NCBI GenBank assembly: GCA_037893225.1
Contig: JAZGUH010000067.1
Span: forward strand, 372,001-436,000
Direction of reading: 5' to 3'
DNA from: Hippasteria phrygiana
Lineage: Eukaryota > Echinodermata > Asteroidea > Valvatida > Goniasteridae
Length of the DNA stretch: 64,000 bases
Below are positions 17,805 through 27,363 of the stretch, piece by piece. Every line of letters begins with the position of its first letter. Within the stretch, counting starts at the first letter, position 1. Position numbers and translations under genes: made by a program. Under the pieces are notes generated by a model that was given only the letters and a program-made list of their open reading frames with translations, was not told the DNA's origin and did no database searches.

Positions 17805-20800
17805 GTGAGTCTTATGGGGAAAGGGCAACCTCAAGTGCTTTACAGTCACTTCGCCCAAAAACCAGTTCGCCCTCAACCACTTCGCCCTCAACCACTTCGC
17901 CCTCAACCACTTCGCCCTCAACCACTTCGCCCTCAACCACTTCGCCCAAACGCCACTTCGCCCAAACGCCACTTCGCCCAATTACCCCTTCGCCCAAACA
18001 CCACTTCGCCCAAATGCCACTTCGCCCAAAAAGCACTTCGCCCAAAAACCACTTTGCCCATGCCCGATCCGAATGCCCTATTTTAATTTCATTAGTTCAT
18101 TACATACATCATCCCTCATATCAGTTAAGATGTTACAGTTACATTATAAATGTTTGTAAAAAATTACATTATAAGTTTTAAAACCTCTTGGAAAATATAT
18201 ACATTTTAAGAATCGTATAATTTGAATGACCAATTGATGAAAATATATAATTGCCCATAAACTAATATATAAGAAAAGAAAAGCATGGTCACAAAAATAT
18301 AGGATGTCACAAAACTCAATATAAGAACGCAAATAAAGTCTTGAATGCACCATCAAAACGAAATAGAATATGTCTCAAAACGAAAATTAGGAACAAAATC
18401 TTGTGGGTGCTCAGTTAAAAATTGAAACTGAATGCCCAGCCAAACGTCACGGTATTGCGATCATATCCGCAAAATGCGCATTGCGTTATCCGTTTCGCGT
18501 GATCCATTGCTTTCCGTGTTTTTACGTATTTTTACGCATAACGCAATACGGACACATGGATTCCCGGCCTAATTTGATCAGTCACGGTTGTGAAAAAACC
18601 ACGCGAATTTGAATGATTAAATAACGAAAACGGCAAATTGGCCGCCAGGAAAACCTATATTACAAACACGACTAAATGGCATTAAAATACACGCATACAA
18701 GTACATTAGTTACCCACACAAATAAATTAAATCTGCATATATACAATAAAGAAGGTTTTAACTTATTCCAGTATATACTGTTTTCGTACGGGAAGGGCAA
18801 AAAAAAAAACGCGAAAAAGAACTAGTAAGTTGGGCAAAACACAAAGTCATTTTGTACTTTCGAAAAACACGGATAGGCCCTATCCTTTTTTTGGCTTAAA
18901 ACTCTTCCAGGGCAGTGGCGGTGACATTTTTCTCAAAAAGTCTCAGTAACATCATGGAGGAAGGAACACTATAAGTGTTAGTGTTCCTTCCTCCATGGTA
19001 ACATTCAGTTAGAACTGATAAATAGTAAAATACACTGAATTGATTGATTGATTGTATTTGGTATTACCATATAAACAAATATAAATATAACTAGGACTCT
19101 ATGTCTCTTCGCTGAACAGAACATAGGGCTTTTCCGCATTATTTTTTATGATGACACTGCGATTTTTGCTTGCTTGTGTCAATTAGTCTGCCTACCCACC
19201 AGGCTTCATGACAATTGGACCTGCCAATTTACATGTCTTTCGAGAAATTATGCCTTTGATGACGTCATTATGATGGTGCACATATTTTGCATTTTTTGTT
19301 ACATATATTACAAACCTATTACAAAAATATTTTCGATATTAGCATGTTCTGTTGATGAATTATGGCTTAAAGAAAATTTTAAGGTTCAAAAACTTTAAAA
19401 TTACTATAATTTTGTATGATGATGTCATCGTGACGTCACCTAAATTTTCATCAACAACAAATGCTTGTCTACCAACATACTACGTTTGAGCGTAATCGGA
19501 CGTACGGTTCTCTAGATACGGGCCATTGAAAAATGCACATTTAAGATGACATCACGTGACACGTGATGACGTCACCCCGTCACTCTTCGGCATACAATTT
19601 CAGCTTAGAGTCTATGTTTGTGTTAAGTCTGATTAAGATCTGAGGTTGTTTAGTAACCAAAGTGCCACTTACAAAATTCGAGTACAAAGTCTATGGGATT
19701 TTGGATAGAACTAAAAATTCATAGAAAATCAGCTGATGACGTCATCATGACGTCACTTCGGATTTTACATGCTAGTGGCGCTATCTACCTACCTACCAAT
19801 TTTTATGATGATCGGACGTACCCTTATATGTGTTTCCAAAAAGCACATTTTTGATGACGTCATAATGACGTCACACATTTTTTACATTTATGTGAAAGAA
19901 TATAGAAGCTAACAAAGCTATTACAAAAAGAATTTTGAATTTAGCATGTTCTGTTGATGAGATATGGCTTTAAGAAACTTTAAAGTTAAAAAACTTTAAT
20001 ATTACTGTAAAATCGTATGATGACGTCATCATGACGTCACCTCAATTTTCATCTATAACACGAGCTACACTACCAACATATCTGGTTTGAAGGCAATCGG
20101 ACGAACCGTTCTCTAGATATGGGCCCTTGAAAAATGCACCTTTAAGATGACCTCACATGACACGTGATGACGTCATCATGACGTCACTCTTCGACATACA
20201 ATTTCAGCCTAGGGTCTATGTTTGAGGTAAGTTTGGTTAAGATCTGAGGTTTTTTAAGACCTAAAGTGCCGCCGACAAAATTCGTGTACAAAGTCTATGG
20301 GCTTTTGGTCAGAACTAAAAGAAGAAGAAGAAGAAGAAGAAGAGAGAAAAAAAAAATCAGAACAAAAACAAGGCCTTTTCCGACTGACTTTGTCGGAAAA
20401 GCCAATGTACAAACAAACAAACAATTACTAGAATACATTAAAAACATGGTAATACCAGGGATATAGCCCATGAAAGTTTTTCAACTTATTTCCAATGGGG
20501 TCCCCTATTGGTAAGTGTTTTTTGGGCGAAGTGGTTTTTGGGCGAAGTGGTTTATGGGCGAAGTAGTAATTGGGCGAAGTGGTTTTTGGGCGAAGTGGCG
20601 TTTGGGCGAAGGGGTAATTGGGCGAAGTGGAGTTTGAGGTTGCCCTTAAAAAAGTTTTACAGGGTCGAGTGCCATGCACTGCAAGGTCCCCTAAAAATAC
20701 ACTTTACTGCAGGGTTGAACCTCGAGTTAATGCTAAATGGGCCAGAGTACCCCCACCCCTTCCCCTTCCTCCATCCCCACCCCTTCCTCCATCCCCACCC

Positions 20801-21801
20801 CTTCCTCCATCCCCACCCCTTCCTCCACCCCCACCCCTTCCTCCATCCCCACCTCTTCCTTTATCCCCACCCCTTCCTCCATCCCCACCCCTTCCTCCAT
20901 CCCCACCCCTTCCTCCATCCCCACCCCTTCCTCCATCCCCACCCCTTCCTCCATCCCCACCCCTTCCTCCATCCCCACCCCTTCCTCCATCCCCACCCCT
21001 TCCTCCATCCCCACCCCTTCCTCCATCCCCACCCCTTCCTCCATCCCCACCCCTTCCTCCATGTATTTTGTAGTTTAATTTTAAAGGGACATTAAATGTA
21101 GTGTACATGATTGGTAATTCTCGAATTTATTTTTACTGAATTATTACGAAATACCTTACCAGACTGTAAGTTAATAGTATAGTCGCAATCATCCTGTGAA
21201 ATGATGGCACCAGGTGTGCTGTCATTGTCAAGAAAAGTGGAAATGTATATCGTTTTTAAACGATTTCCGCGTGGCTACCTGGACGAGTGGTACGCCCCGT
21301 TACTGGCATATTTGGAGCGCGTCGCATGTCCAGGTAACCACGCGCGCCTTGACTTAAGGCTATCATCCGCCCAATGGTTGAAAATGAACGCCGTTTTTCT
21401 TTCGTTTTTTTTCCCGCCATTTAACAATGCAAAACTTTGAACAGGTCAGTGAAACGATATTTCCTATAAAATACTAACCCCCAAATCCGCCCATTTCTGA
21501 AAATTGCAACAATGACCAATCATGTACACTAATAAAAATGAAATGAAATATCAGTGGCTGGGCTGTACTCTCCTCAGTTCTGCAATATCTAAAATATTCA
21601 GTTGGATTTTGAAGGATCAAGCAGGATAAGGATTAATTAACATAGACATTTAGTGCCACATATCAGCTATGTATGATTTACCTCTCTGTTTTCCTATAAT
21701 CTCAGGTCAAATATTTCATCCGGAGGAGAGACTTTTTGAAATACAAGGACGTGGTACAAAAAGAGGGTTTCATCCCGACAGAAGACGAGGAGAAAACATA
21801 A
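17649..21801 (+). CDS. COA6: COA6, cytochrome c oxidase assembly factor 6 (whole gene, 2 exons)
   Basis: COA6 is a small intermembrane-space protein of mitochondria that helps deliver copper to COX2 (with SCO1/SCO2) during complex IV assembly. Exons 17649-17804 and 21706-21801 join in phase 0 to give 83 aa and TAA; the human short form is 79 aa. The twin-Cys hallmark is present: CX9C (Cys16, Cys26) and CX10C (Cys37, Cys48), with the family words [13 protein letters not shown] and CSKTW. Exon 2 supplies the basic helix [15 protein letters not shown] and an acidic tail. The intron is 3.9 kb and almost wholly repetitive. It diverges from NAA30 head to head. Confidence 0.93.
17847..18062 (+). repeat. 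CACTTCGCCC tandem array
   Basis: About 13 units of 15-17 bp. The first are CTTCGCCCTCAACCA (15 bp, five times); later ones are variants such as CACTTCGCCCAAACGC. It begins only about 42 bp after the COA6 donor site. Confidence 0.92.
18063..19036 (+). mobile_element. Unique body of foldback element copy 1
   Basis: It aligns in reverse with 53851-54610. Shared blocks include GCCCGATCC, CATCCCTCATATCAG, CACGGATAGGCCCTATCC and GGCAGTGGCGGTGACATTTT. AT-rich, with no reading frame of note. A 45-bp palindrome interrupts it at 18953-18997. Confidence 0.75.
18953..18997. mobile_element. 45-bp perfect palindromic insertion with 7-bp target duplication
   Basis: Two perfectly complementary 19-nt arms (CATGGAGGAAGGAACACTA and its reverse) around a 7-nt loop (TAAGTGT). 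It is flanked by GTAACAT at 18946-18952 and again at 18998-19004. In the related body copy at about 53881 the same place reads CTCAGTAACATTCAG (minus strand), with no palindrome and a single GTAACAT. So this is an insertion that duplicated 7 bp. A second palindrome with the same ends is at 24154-24181. Confidence 0.85.
19145..20330 (+). repeat. Two tandem ~590-bp units rich in TGACGTCA
   Basis: Unit 1 (about 19145-19730) and unit 2 (about 19731-20330) share long blocks, for example TTAGCATGTTCTGTTGATGA, CTCTAGATA(C/T)GGGCC and TGACACGTGATGACGTCA. Across 19.2-20.2 kb the palindrome TGACGTCA occurs 11 times, often as the paired form TGACGTCATCATGACGTCA. An (AAG)n tail follows at 20317-20344. 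The AAG tail suggests a retroposed origin; the family is not recognised. Confidence 0.75.
20317..20344 (+). repeat. (AAG)n microsatellite
   Basis: About 8 AAG units then AGAGAG and A-rich sequence, at the end of the TGACGTCA-rich repeat. Confidence 0.9.
20509..20640 (-). repeat. CACTTCGCCC tandem array, inverted
   Basis: About 8 units reading TGGGCGAAGTGG on the plus strand. It forms the right-hand inverted array of foldback element copy 1. Confidence 0.9.
20749..21062 (+). repeat. 18-bp C-rich minisatellite, about 17 copies
   Basis: The unit CCCCTTCCTCCATCCCCA is repeated about 17 times with very few changes (one TTTAT, one CCACC variant). Because 18 is a multiple of three, every frame encodes a regular 6-residue repeat. 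It is intronic in COA6 and strongly strand-asymmetric (C on plus, G on minus). Not a gene. Confidence 0.95.
21085..21535. mobile_element. Foldback element upstream of COA6 exon 2
   Basis: The left end has AGTGTACATGATTGGT and the right end its complement ACCAATCATGTACACT. Its interior words (CACCAGGTGTGCTGTC, AAGTGGAAAT, CTAACCCCCAAATC) reappear inverted in the element at 22008-22432, so the two are inverted relatives on either side of exon 2. Confidence 0.65.
21706..21801 (+). CDS. COA6: COA6 exon 2 (with stop)
   Basis: Acceptor CCTATAATCTCAG before GTC. It encodes [20 protein letters not shown] and [11 protein letters not shown], then TAA at 21799-21801. This corresponds to the last helix and tail of vertebrate COA6 (IKYFDKRRDYLKFK-like). 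Too short for ordinary ORF calling. Confidence 0.93.
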   Translation, partial: VKYFIRRRDFLKYKDVVQKEGFIPTEDEEKT

Positions 21802-22007
21802 CAGCTTGCAAACCAAGTATTGACTTGAGATCTTCTTGTTGAACTATCTGCACAAATCCTCTGTGTCTTTTTGACATGCGCTTCTACACCAGAGTTTGTC
21901 CAAGGGGATTGAAAGCACGGAAATCACTGTGGAATCTTTCAAACATGCAAGGAAGTCTATTGCCATGATTGGTGTGAATTCCTAGTAGTTGGGTTATTAT
22001 AGGATTT

Positions 22008-22432
22008 AAAGGGTAGTATACAACATTTGCTTTTGCTGTCATTTTCAAAAATAAATGGATTTGGGGGTTAGTATTTTATTGCGTGCTAGAAAATACTGTA
22101 ACACTGACCTGTTTAAAGTTTTGTGTGCATAGATGCTGGGAAAACAGAAACAAATCTGTTCTAGTAATGAAGTCTGGTTCACTGACCATGCTTTAGACAA
22201 AACTGATCAATTGATAGAGTCAGGGAATTATCAGGTCGTGGAACTAGACTATTTCCAATAATTGTCGACCGACAATCGTTGGAAAACAATATAAATTTCC
22301 ACTTTTCCTGAACACGACAGCACACCAGGTGCCATGACTTCACAGGATGCTTGAGACTGCTATTTACTTACAGTCTAGTACGGTATACTTTTGGTTTTTG
22401 ATGTTTTCAAATGTTGTATACTACCTTTAAAG
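22008..22432. mobile_element. Foldback element downstream of COA6 exon 2
   Basis: Terminal inverted repeat AAAGGGTAGTATACAACATT at the left and AATGTTGTATACTACCTTT-like at the right. The interior is an inverted relative of 21085-21535. It probably lies at or beyond the COA6 3' untranslated region. Confidence 0.75.
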
Positions 22433-22659
22433 ATCTTGTGAAAAGTATGTATGAACATTTTTCGTGCAGACAAGCCGGACATGCCCGTGTAGATTCATGA
22501 TGATAATACATGTACATTTTATTTTATTGACTTACAGTTACAATTAAGATTATGTACAAGTGTTTTTATAAATATTTTTGGACTGCAATGTAATTCGAAT
22601 ATCAGTTTTCTGACACAAGAGGGCGCTGTTGCTGTGAGGTCAGTTGACACTTCACATAG

Positions 22660-22830
22660 ACAGTAATTGTAGCGTGAATTTCATTCGCCATGAAATACGG
22701 GCTCATTTGTAGTATTGCGCATGCCTGAGTGCTGATAATTAGGAAAGTGGCCAGTCACGAGAGAGGGTTTAACCAATGAGAGGGTTTAACCATGGGAGTT
22801 GGATATTCATAGGACACCGTGCCGAATTAG
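22660..22830 (+). repeat. Dispersed repeat, family B copy 1
   Basis: About 150 bp shared with 58450-58605. Common blocks: ATGAAATACGGGCT, GTAGTATTG, GTGGCCAGTCA, GAGAGGGTTTAACCAA and GACACCG. No coding potential. Confidence 0.7.
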
Positions 22831-23490
22831 GTGTACCTGGCTAGGGCTTGAAGTTACACTCAAGTTTATGTAATGTGGCTGCAGCAACTACCATAGACTA
22901 GACATGTGTGTAATTCCAAGCCGCAGCCAAGTATGTTCTTAGTTACCACAGAATTCGGTGTTGCGGATTCCATGGAATTGTTCGAAATGACACACATTTT
23001 TTTAACTGATGTTGACGTTTTCCCTTGATACATTTTGGGTACAGAAGGATTGCGGTGCGAACCATTGGACATTTCTGCAATACATTGAAGTATGTTGCGC
23101 ATAAAATTGTCCCATCTAAAGGGATTTTAAAAGAATGTTCAATATGAGAATCAAATGGATTTTTTGTGTGTGAAAACTAAGTCCATTGTTCAACCAGTGG
23201 GTTTGGGCTAGATTGAAGTGTGATGCGACACCACATTAGTTTTTAATTAAAGGAATTTGGTGGGTTTCTTTGTGACATAGGGCATAATGTTTATAATAAG
23301 AGGAGAGTGATTGACATAAAATATATACAAATGAAAATGGAATCGAGATGTGAATCCATCTTAACGCACGGTAACAGAAGCAATCGGCACGAAAGGAGAA
23401 AACTACTGTCTTGTGTAGATTGATTTAGATTGAGTTGTTATTGGGTTGGGGGAGGCAATTGGAATTGTTTTTCAAAATGTGACCGTAATT
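22831..23490. other. Unassigned AT-rich stretch
   Basis: No gene or structured repeat recognised. Confidence 0.45.
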
Positions 23491-23496
23491 TTTTGG

Positions 23497-23708
23497 GGCC
23501 GGATTTTTTTTTAAAGATCACCTTAATCCCCCTCCCCCCAGGAGTAAATTGAAAAGCAGGGGAAGGGGGATTACCAGTTGTAAATGGTGGCACTTTCGTA
23601 AAAAAGAAAAAAAATGAAATACATGTATTAAAAATAATAGAAATGTAAAAAAAAAAAAAATGCTGGGGGGGGGGGGGATTAAGGTGATCTTAAAAAAATT
23701 CCGGCACC
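23497..23708. mobile_element. Foldback element with homopolymer-rich arms
   Basis: Left end GGCCGGATTTTTTTTTAAAG then ATCACCTTAATCCCCC. The right end, on the other strand, reads GGTGCCGGAATTTTTTTAAG then ATCACCTTAATCCCCC. The arms are about 50 nt and end in C/G runs. A related end (GGGGGCCGGAATTTTG) occurs again at about 23950. Confidence 0.7.
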
Positions 23709-24153
23709 AACAAATTGGAATGACCCAAAAGTAGCTGGGTGGGGTCATTCCCTTAAGAAATTCTTCATAAAATTATTTGCAAACAAAATGGCGGGAAACA
23801 TAATTTATAACAATCAGTTGTCTTCACTGGTTCAAATCTTCATATTGAACAACGCTCCTACATTCTTACCTACACTAGCCCTATCCAACCCCCTAACATC
23901 CCCAACCCTGGCGACAAAATTGTAATAGTTTTTCAAGAAGGTAATTTTGGGGGCCGGAATTTTGTTTTTTTGGAACGATAACCTTTAATTTTTTCGCCCA
24001 GGAATTAGTTAAAAAAATCATTAGAAACCAAAGAAATAGCCGGAAACGTAAATTTTAAAATGCAATAAGTTGTGTTTACTGGTTCATATCTGCGTCCAAT
24101 GTTGGTGTCTCTGTTACATCTGACATGTATAGAGTTTTGCAATTCAGGACACC

Positions 24154-24181
24154 CATGGAGGAAGAAATTTCTTCCTCCATG
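24154..24181. mobile_element. 28-bp perfect palindromic insertion with 7-bp target duplication
   Basis: CATGGAGGAAGAAA joined directly to TTTCTTCCTCCATG, a perfect palindrome. GGACACC flanks it at 24147-24153 and at 24182-24188; the match happens to extend two more bases (CA). The terminal 11 nt (CATGGAGGAAG) are identical to those of the 45-bp palindrome at 18953-18997. No empty site is available for this copy. Confidence 0.75.
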
Positions 24182-24189
24182 GGACACCC

Positions 24190-25930
24190 AAGGGTGAATA
24201 GGCCTATGTAAAGCAAAGTACCTGTCAAACACGTCAAAAATAAAGTGCAGTCAGTTTTAATGATACTCGATGGGAAATTACACAGGTCAGGTGTATAACA
24301 CTGACACAAAAACATGTCACACTTCGACCCCAAATTTATAGATGACCACCTGTATAGAATACCTGTTTTGAACAACGCTCCTACTTTCCTTCCTACACTA
24401 ACCCTTAGCTCCTGCCATAAATCTACATAAGACCTTGTGTTTTTTCATCTGGTGCACCCATTAGATTGTACGTCAAAAGAGGGCAGTATCTTGTGCTAGA
24501 TTCGTATAATGGAAGACATCAGTTAAATAATAGGCGCGGAAGTTAAAGCGAATGCGGATTTATCTTCCGTCTAAAGAGGGCGGTGTATACCAAAAGGATG
24601 AGTGCTTTGATTGGAGTGGAGTGGTAGCTGGAGAAATCGGTGCCGTAGATTGAGTAGGTATTGCAAACACTCATTTCAGGTCATTCGCTATCTAAAATAT
24701 TTGTTGGTATAAGTGTTTAGTTTCTTTACAACTATGAAAAAAAGAAGAAAAAAAAGCAAACAGTTTTTGACTTTAAGTCACTATAATTTAATGACTTTAA
24801 GTAACTATAATTTGTTATCGATACAAAGCACGTCTACTTTAAAGAGGATTTCAGTCTGCCTTTATTCTTTGTTTTTCTGTATAAGAACTACAAAACTAAA
24901 AGATGTATTGAGTCAGACCACGGAATAATAAGGCACTTATAATTCAAGTAGGCCTAACTGGCCACATTATCAGAAAAGAAATATTACTTTTCAAAACAGC
25001 TATCTTCTTTTCAGCTGGCTATCTTCAAAATCGAGTCAGGGATACTTTCGTTTATCACACGTAAATGCCGCCCATGACGTTTTCTAAAAGCTTGTTCATC
25101 TGTTGCAAAAGCAACAGACAGTTCATAAATCACATTCATCAAATTGTGTTGTCAATAAAGGAAAATGTAAACGTCGTCCAAACACGGCCGGTAAAAATAT
25201 CAATTGAAACGAAATATTTGTTTAATATATCTGGCTGTCGACAGACTCCCATTGACTCTCACTGTAGATCCTATTTTTAAAAACTCTTTTTGTATTGATA
25301 ATACAGAAATATGTTTGTTTTAACACAGTATAACGACATGTACTCCGTTGTTGCTAAAATTGGCAAAGCATGTCTTTAGGCAATAAGGCGACCACTCTGA
25401 ATTCCAGCGCTTCGACTTTTCCCAAACCAAACTGGCGTCCTCGAAATTATCTTAGTTAATTGGTTTCAGACAAACATGTACATTGTTATAATTCTACTTC
25501 TGAGTGTTCTTTCCAGCCATAGCAATTTTAAGACGAACGCTTTATGAGTGCACGAACAATGAAAACCATTACCCTAACGACCCCCCTATAAACCTCGCAA
25601 AAATCTTTATGCACAAAATCAGCGGCCCTGATGGTTTAGTGCGCAGATGCAAGAACCAATCAGAGCAAGACTATAACACGGCGACTTGAGCCGGTTATCC
25701 AATAAAAATACGGATGCTTGTAATAAGTAGGCTATGAAGTGGGCGGGACGAATGTCCGCTTTTTGCACACGGCATTAATGCGAGGTTGTGTTGGGCGGGA
25801 ACTCTGTAATTAAATAGTGCGTACACTGACGAGCAACACGATCACCCATAGCTACCAAGACTAACTTCATCTAAAAAGCTCTCGTCTGACATTGGCGGTT
25901 TTAATAATGAATAATTCGTTTGCTGTCAGG
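24190..25930. other. Unassigned intergenic DNA
   Basis: No gene recognised. Several short frames show no family resemblance. Parts are AT-rich. Confidence 0.45.
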
Positions 25931-25931
25931 T

Positions 25932-26066
25932 TAAAGCTGGATTTCCATAAGTGCGTTTTGATGCGTTTTGTGTCCGTAGCGTTTTAGGCCCATGGTAAAA
26001 TTATACGAAAAATACGCAACGGACTCAAAACGGACCGTAAAACGCACATATGGAAAGCCAGCTTTA
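25932..26066. mobile_element. MITE with TAAAGCTGG ends
   Basis: About 135 bp. Left end TAAAGCTGGATTTCCATAAG, then TGCGTTTTGATGCGTTTTG. The right end, on the other strand, reads TAAAGCTGGCTTTCCATATG, then TGCGTTTTACGG. Non-coding. Confidence 0.8.
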
Positions 26067-26224
26067 GTCCCGCGAAGCGCTCACTCGGTCGGGGAGCTCG
26101 ACAACGGTGGCTCCGATTGAAAATCTTGAATCTCGATTCGTCTTTTTGCAACAAACTGAAATGAATAGTCCCTTATAATTATAAACCTGAACCAACCATG
26201 AATAATAACAGAAGATACCGCCGG

Positions 26225-27222
26225 CGTTTCGACGGCCTACATTGTTCTGAGTGTGGCATTTTTTTGATCACCGGTGTGACTGCATGGGAGCGCTGGTGTT
26301 AATCGCCAGAAAACCGCCATCTGCACATGCTGCAGGATAGTTCAAACTTCTTCCTGGCGAATCTTTACGTGTCCGACTTCCTTCTGAGCATTGCCATTTT
26401 CCTGCAGTGCATGCTTGATGTTTTCGTGTGGAGGAAACAGCTTTAAAAATAAGGGTTGTGACTATAGCGTCTCCGGAGTGGCAATCGGCAGTTATTGCAT
26501 CAGCTCTGTCGTTATGGCGGGCGACCGATACTGGCGCGTCGCCAAACCAATGCGCTACATAAGCGTCATGACCAAGAAGAAATGCGCCTACTTAATTGCT
26601 ACAACTTGGGGTTTGCTGGTAGTCGCTGTGCTCATCTGGCAGTCGGTTACTTTCTTTGCAGTGGATGGATGCAGTCACTCTATCGGAAGCGCAAACGCAA
26701 ATCCCTCGTCTGACGATGAAAACATCATCTTGACATGCAAGTCTTTCACGGTTTTCACAAACATTTTGACGATCCCCTGTCTGTTCATAACGGCTTGCTT
26801 CTGCATTGGTCTTGTCCACATTGCCAGGGTACAGTCACGGAAGATACAAGATGAAGCGACGGCCATGGGGAACATCCGCCGGCGGTCTCTTGATCAACGA
26901 GACGCCAATCCCCATCCTGACCCGCCAGCCTGCAACACCAAGAGACGCAATCCCAACAAGACCTTCGTTTACTCACGAATGTACATGGGTTCCTTCGTGA
27001 TATGTTGGGTGCCATATTCATCATCACGACAAATGTCGTCGTGTTTCGCCTGGATCCCCGGCCGCAGTATTTTTTAAAGAAACTGTTCCTTTGGTCTATA
27101 ATCCCCGCCTGCCAGGTCTATTTCGGGATGATTTTCCTGACCCTTACGCAGGCTGAATTCAGGCAAGTGCTCCGTGCAGCTTGCCGGGCCTTCCTGCAGC
27201 AACTCATGTGTCGATCGGGCGT
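26225..27222 (+). pseudogene. Rhodopsin-family GPCR pseudogene, aminergic-like, intronless
   Basis: A seven-helix receptor can be followed across three shifted frames. TM1 is TAYIVLSVAFF then LITG. TM2 is SNFFLANLYVSDFLLSIAIF (about 26340-26400). TM3 ends in the G-protein motif as GDRY within VVMAGDRYWRVAKPMRY (about 26510-26565). TM4 is CAYLIATTWGLLVVAVLIW. TM5 is about 26750-26820. TM6 is near FVICWVPY (about 26993). TM7 and helix 8 lie in another frame, ending LTQAEFRQVLRAACR. The loop with MTKKK and RYISVMT words resembles amine receptors. Breaks: a frameshift in TM1, TAG after RKPPSAHAAG, TAA after the VWRKQL stretch and a frameshift at TM6. No start is assigned. Confidence 0.75.
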
Positions 27223-27363
27223 GTGATTGGAGAGCTTTTGCACAACGTAAACTGATATCTGGGGAACATTGCTCTCCGACATTCACTTAACATTGGCAGC
27301 AGAAGCATTGAAGAAACTTCTACACCGTACAAGCCGCCAAGTCCAAAACGAACCTCACCCATG

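Larger units (their letters stand above)
17822..20647. mobile_element. Foldback (TU-like) element with tandem-array ends, copy 1, nested insertions
   Basis: The outer ends are inverted: AAGGGCAACCTCAA near 17821 and TTGAGGTTGCCCTT near 20631. Next come arrays of the CACTTCGCCC subrepeat in opposite orientation (17847-18062 and 20509-20640). The unique body (18063-19036) matches, inverted, the body of copy 2 (53851-54610). Copy 2 has its second array directly after TACACTGGTAAATGG. Here about 1.45 kb (19037-20504, including a CRE-rich repeat) separates them, so a later insertion is inferred. Sea-urchin TU elements have this design: inverted termini with 15-bp tandem repeats. No transposase is seen. 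Confidence 0.65.

Noticed and set aside
17805..18181. Extension of COA6 exon 1 into a Pro/Arg-repeat protein
   Set aside because: A consensus donor (GTGAGT) ends the exon at 17804, and the true continuation, with family-matching sequence, is at 21706. The extension is the CACTTCGCCC array.
20508..21108. Long frames of 109-195 codons (His/Pro/Leu, Ser/Pro/Thr or Gly/Arg/Asp repeats)
   Set aside because: These are translations of the 18-bp C-rich minisatellite and the adjacent array, inside the COA6 intron.
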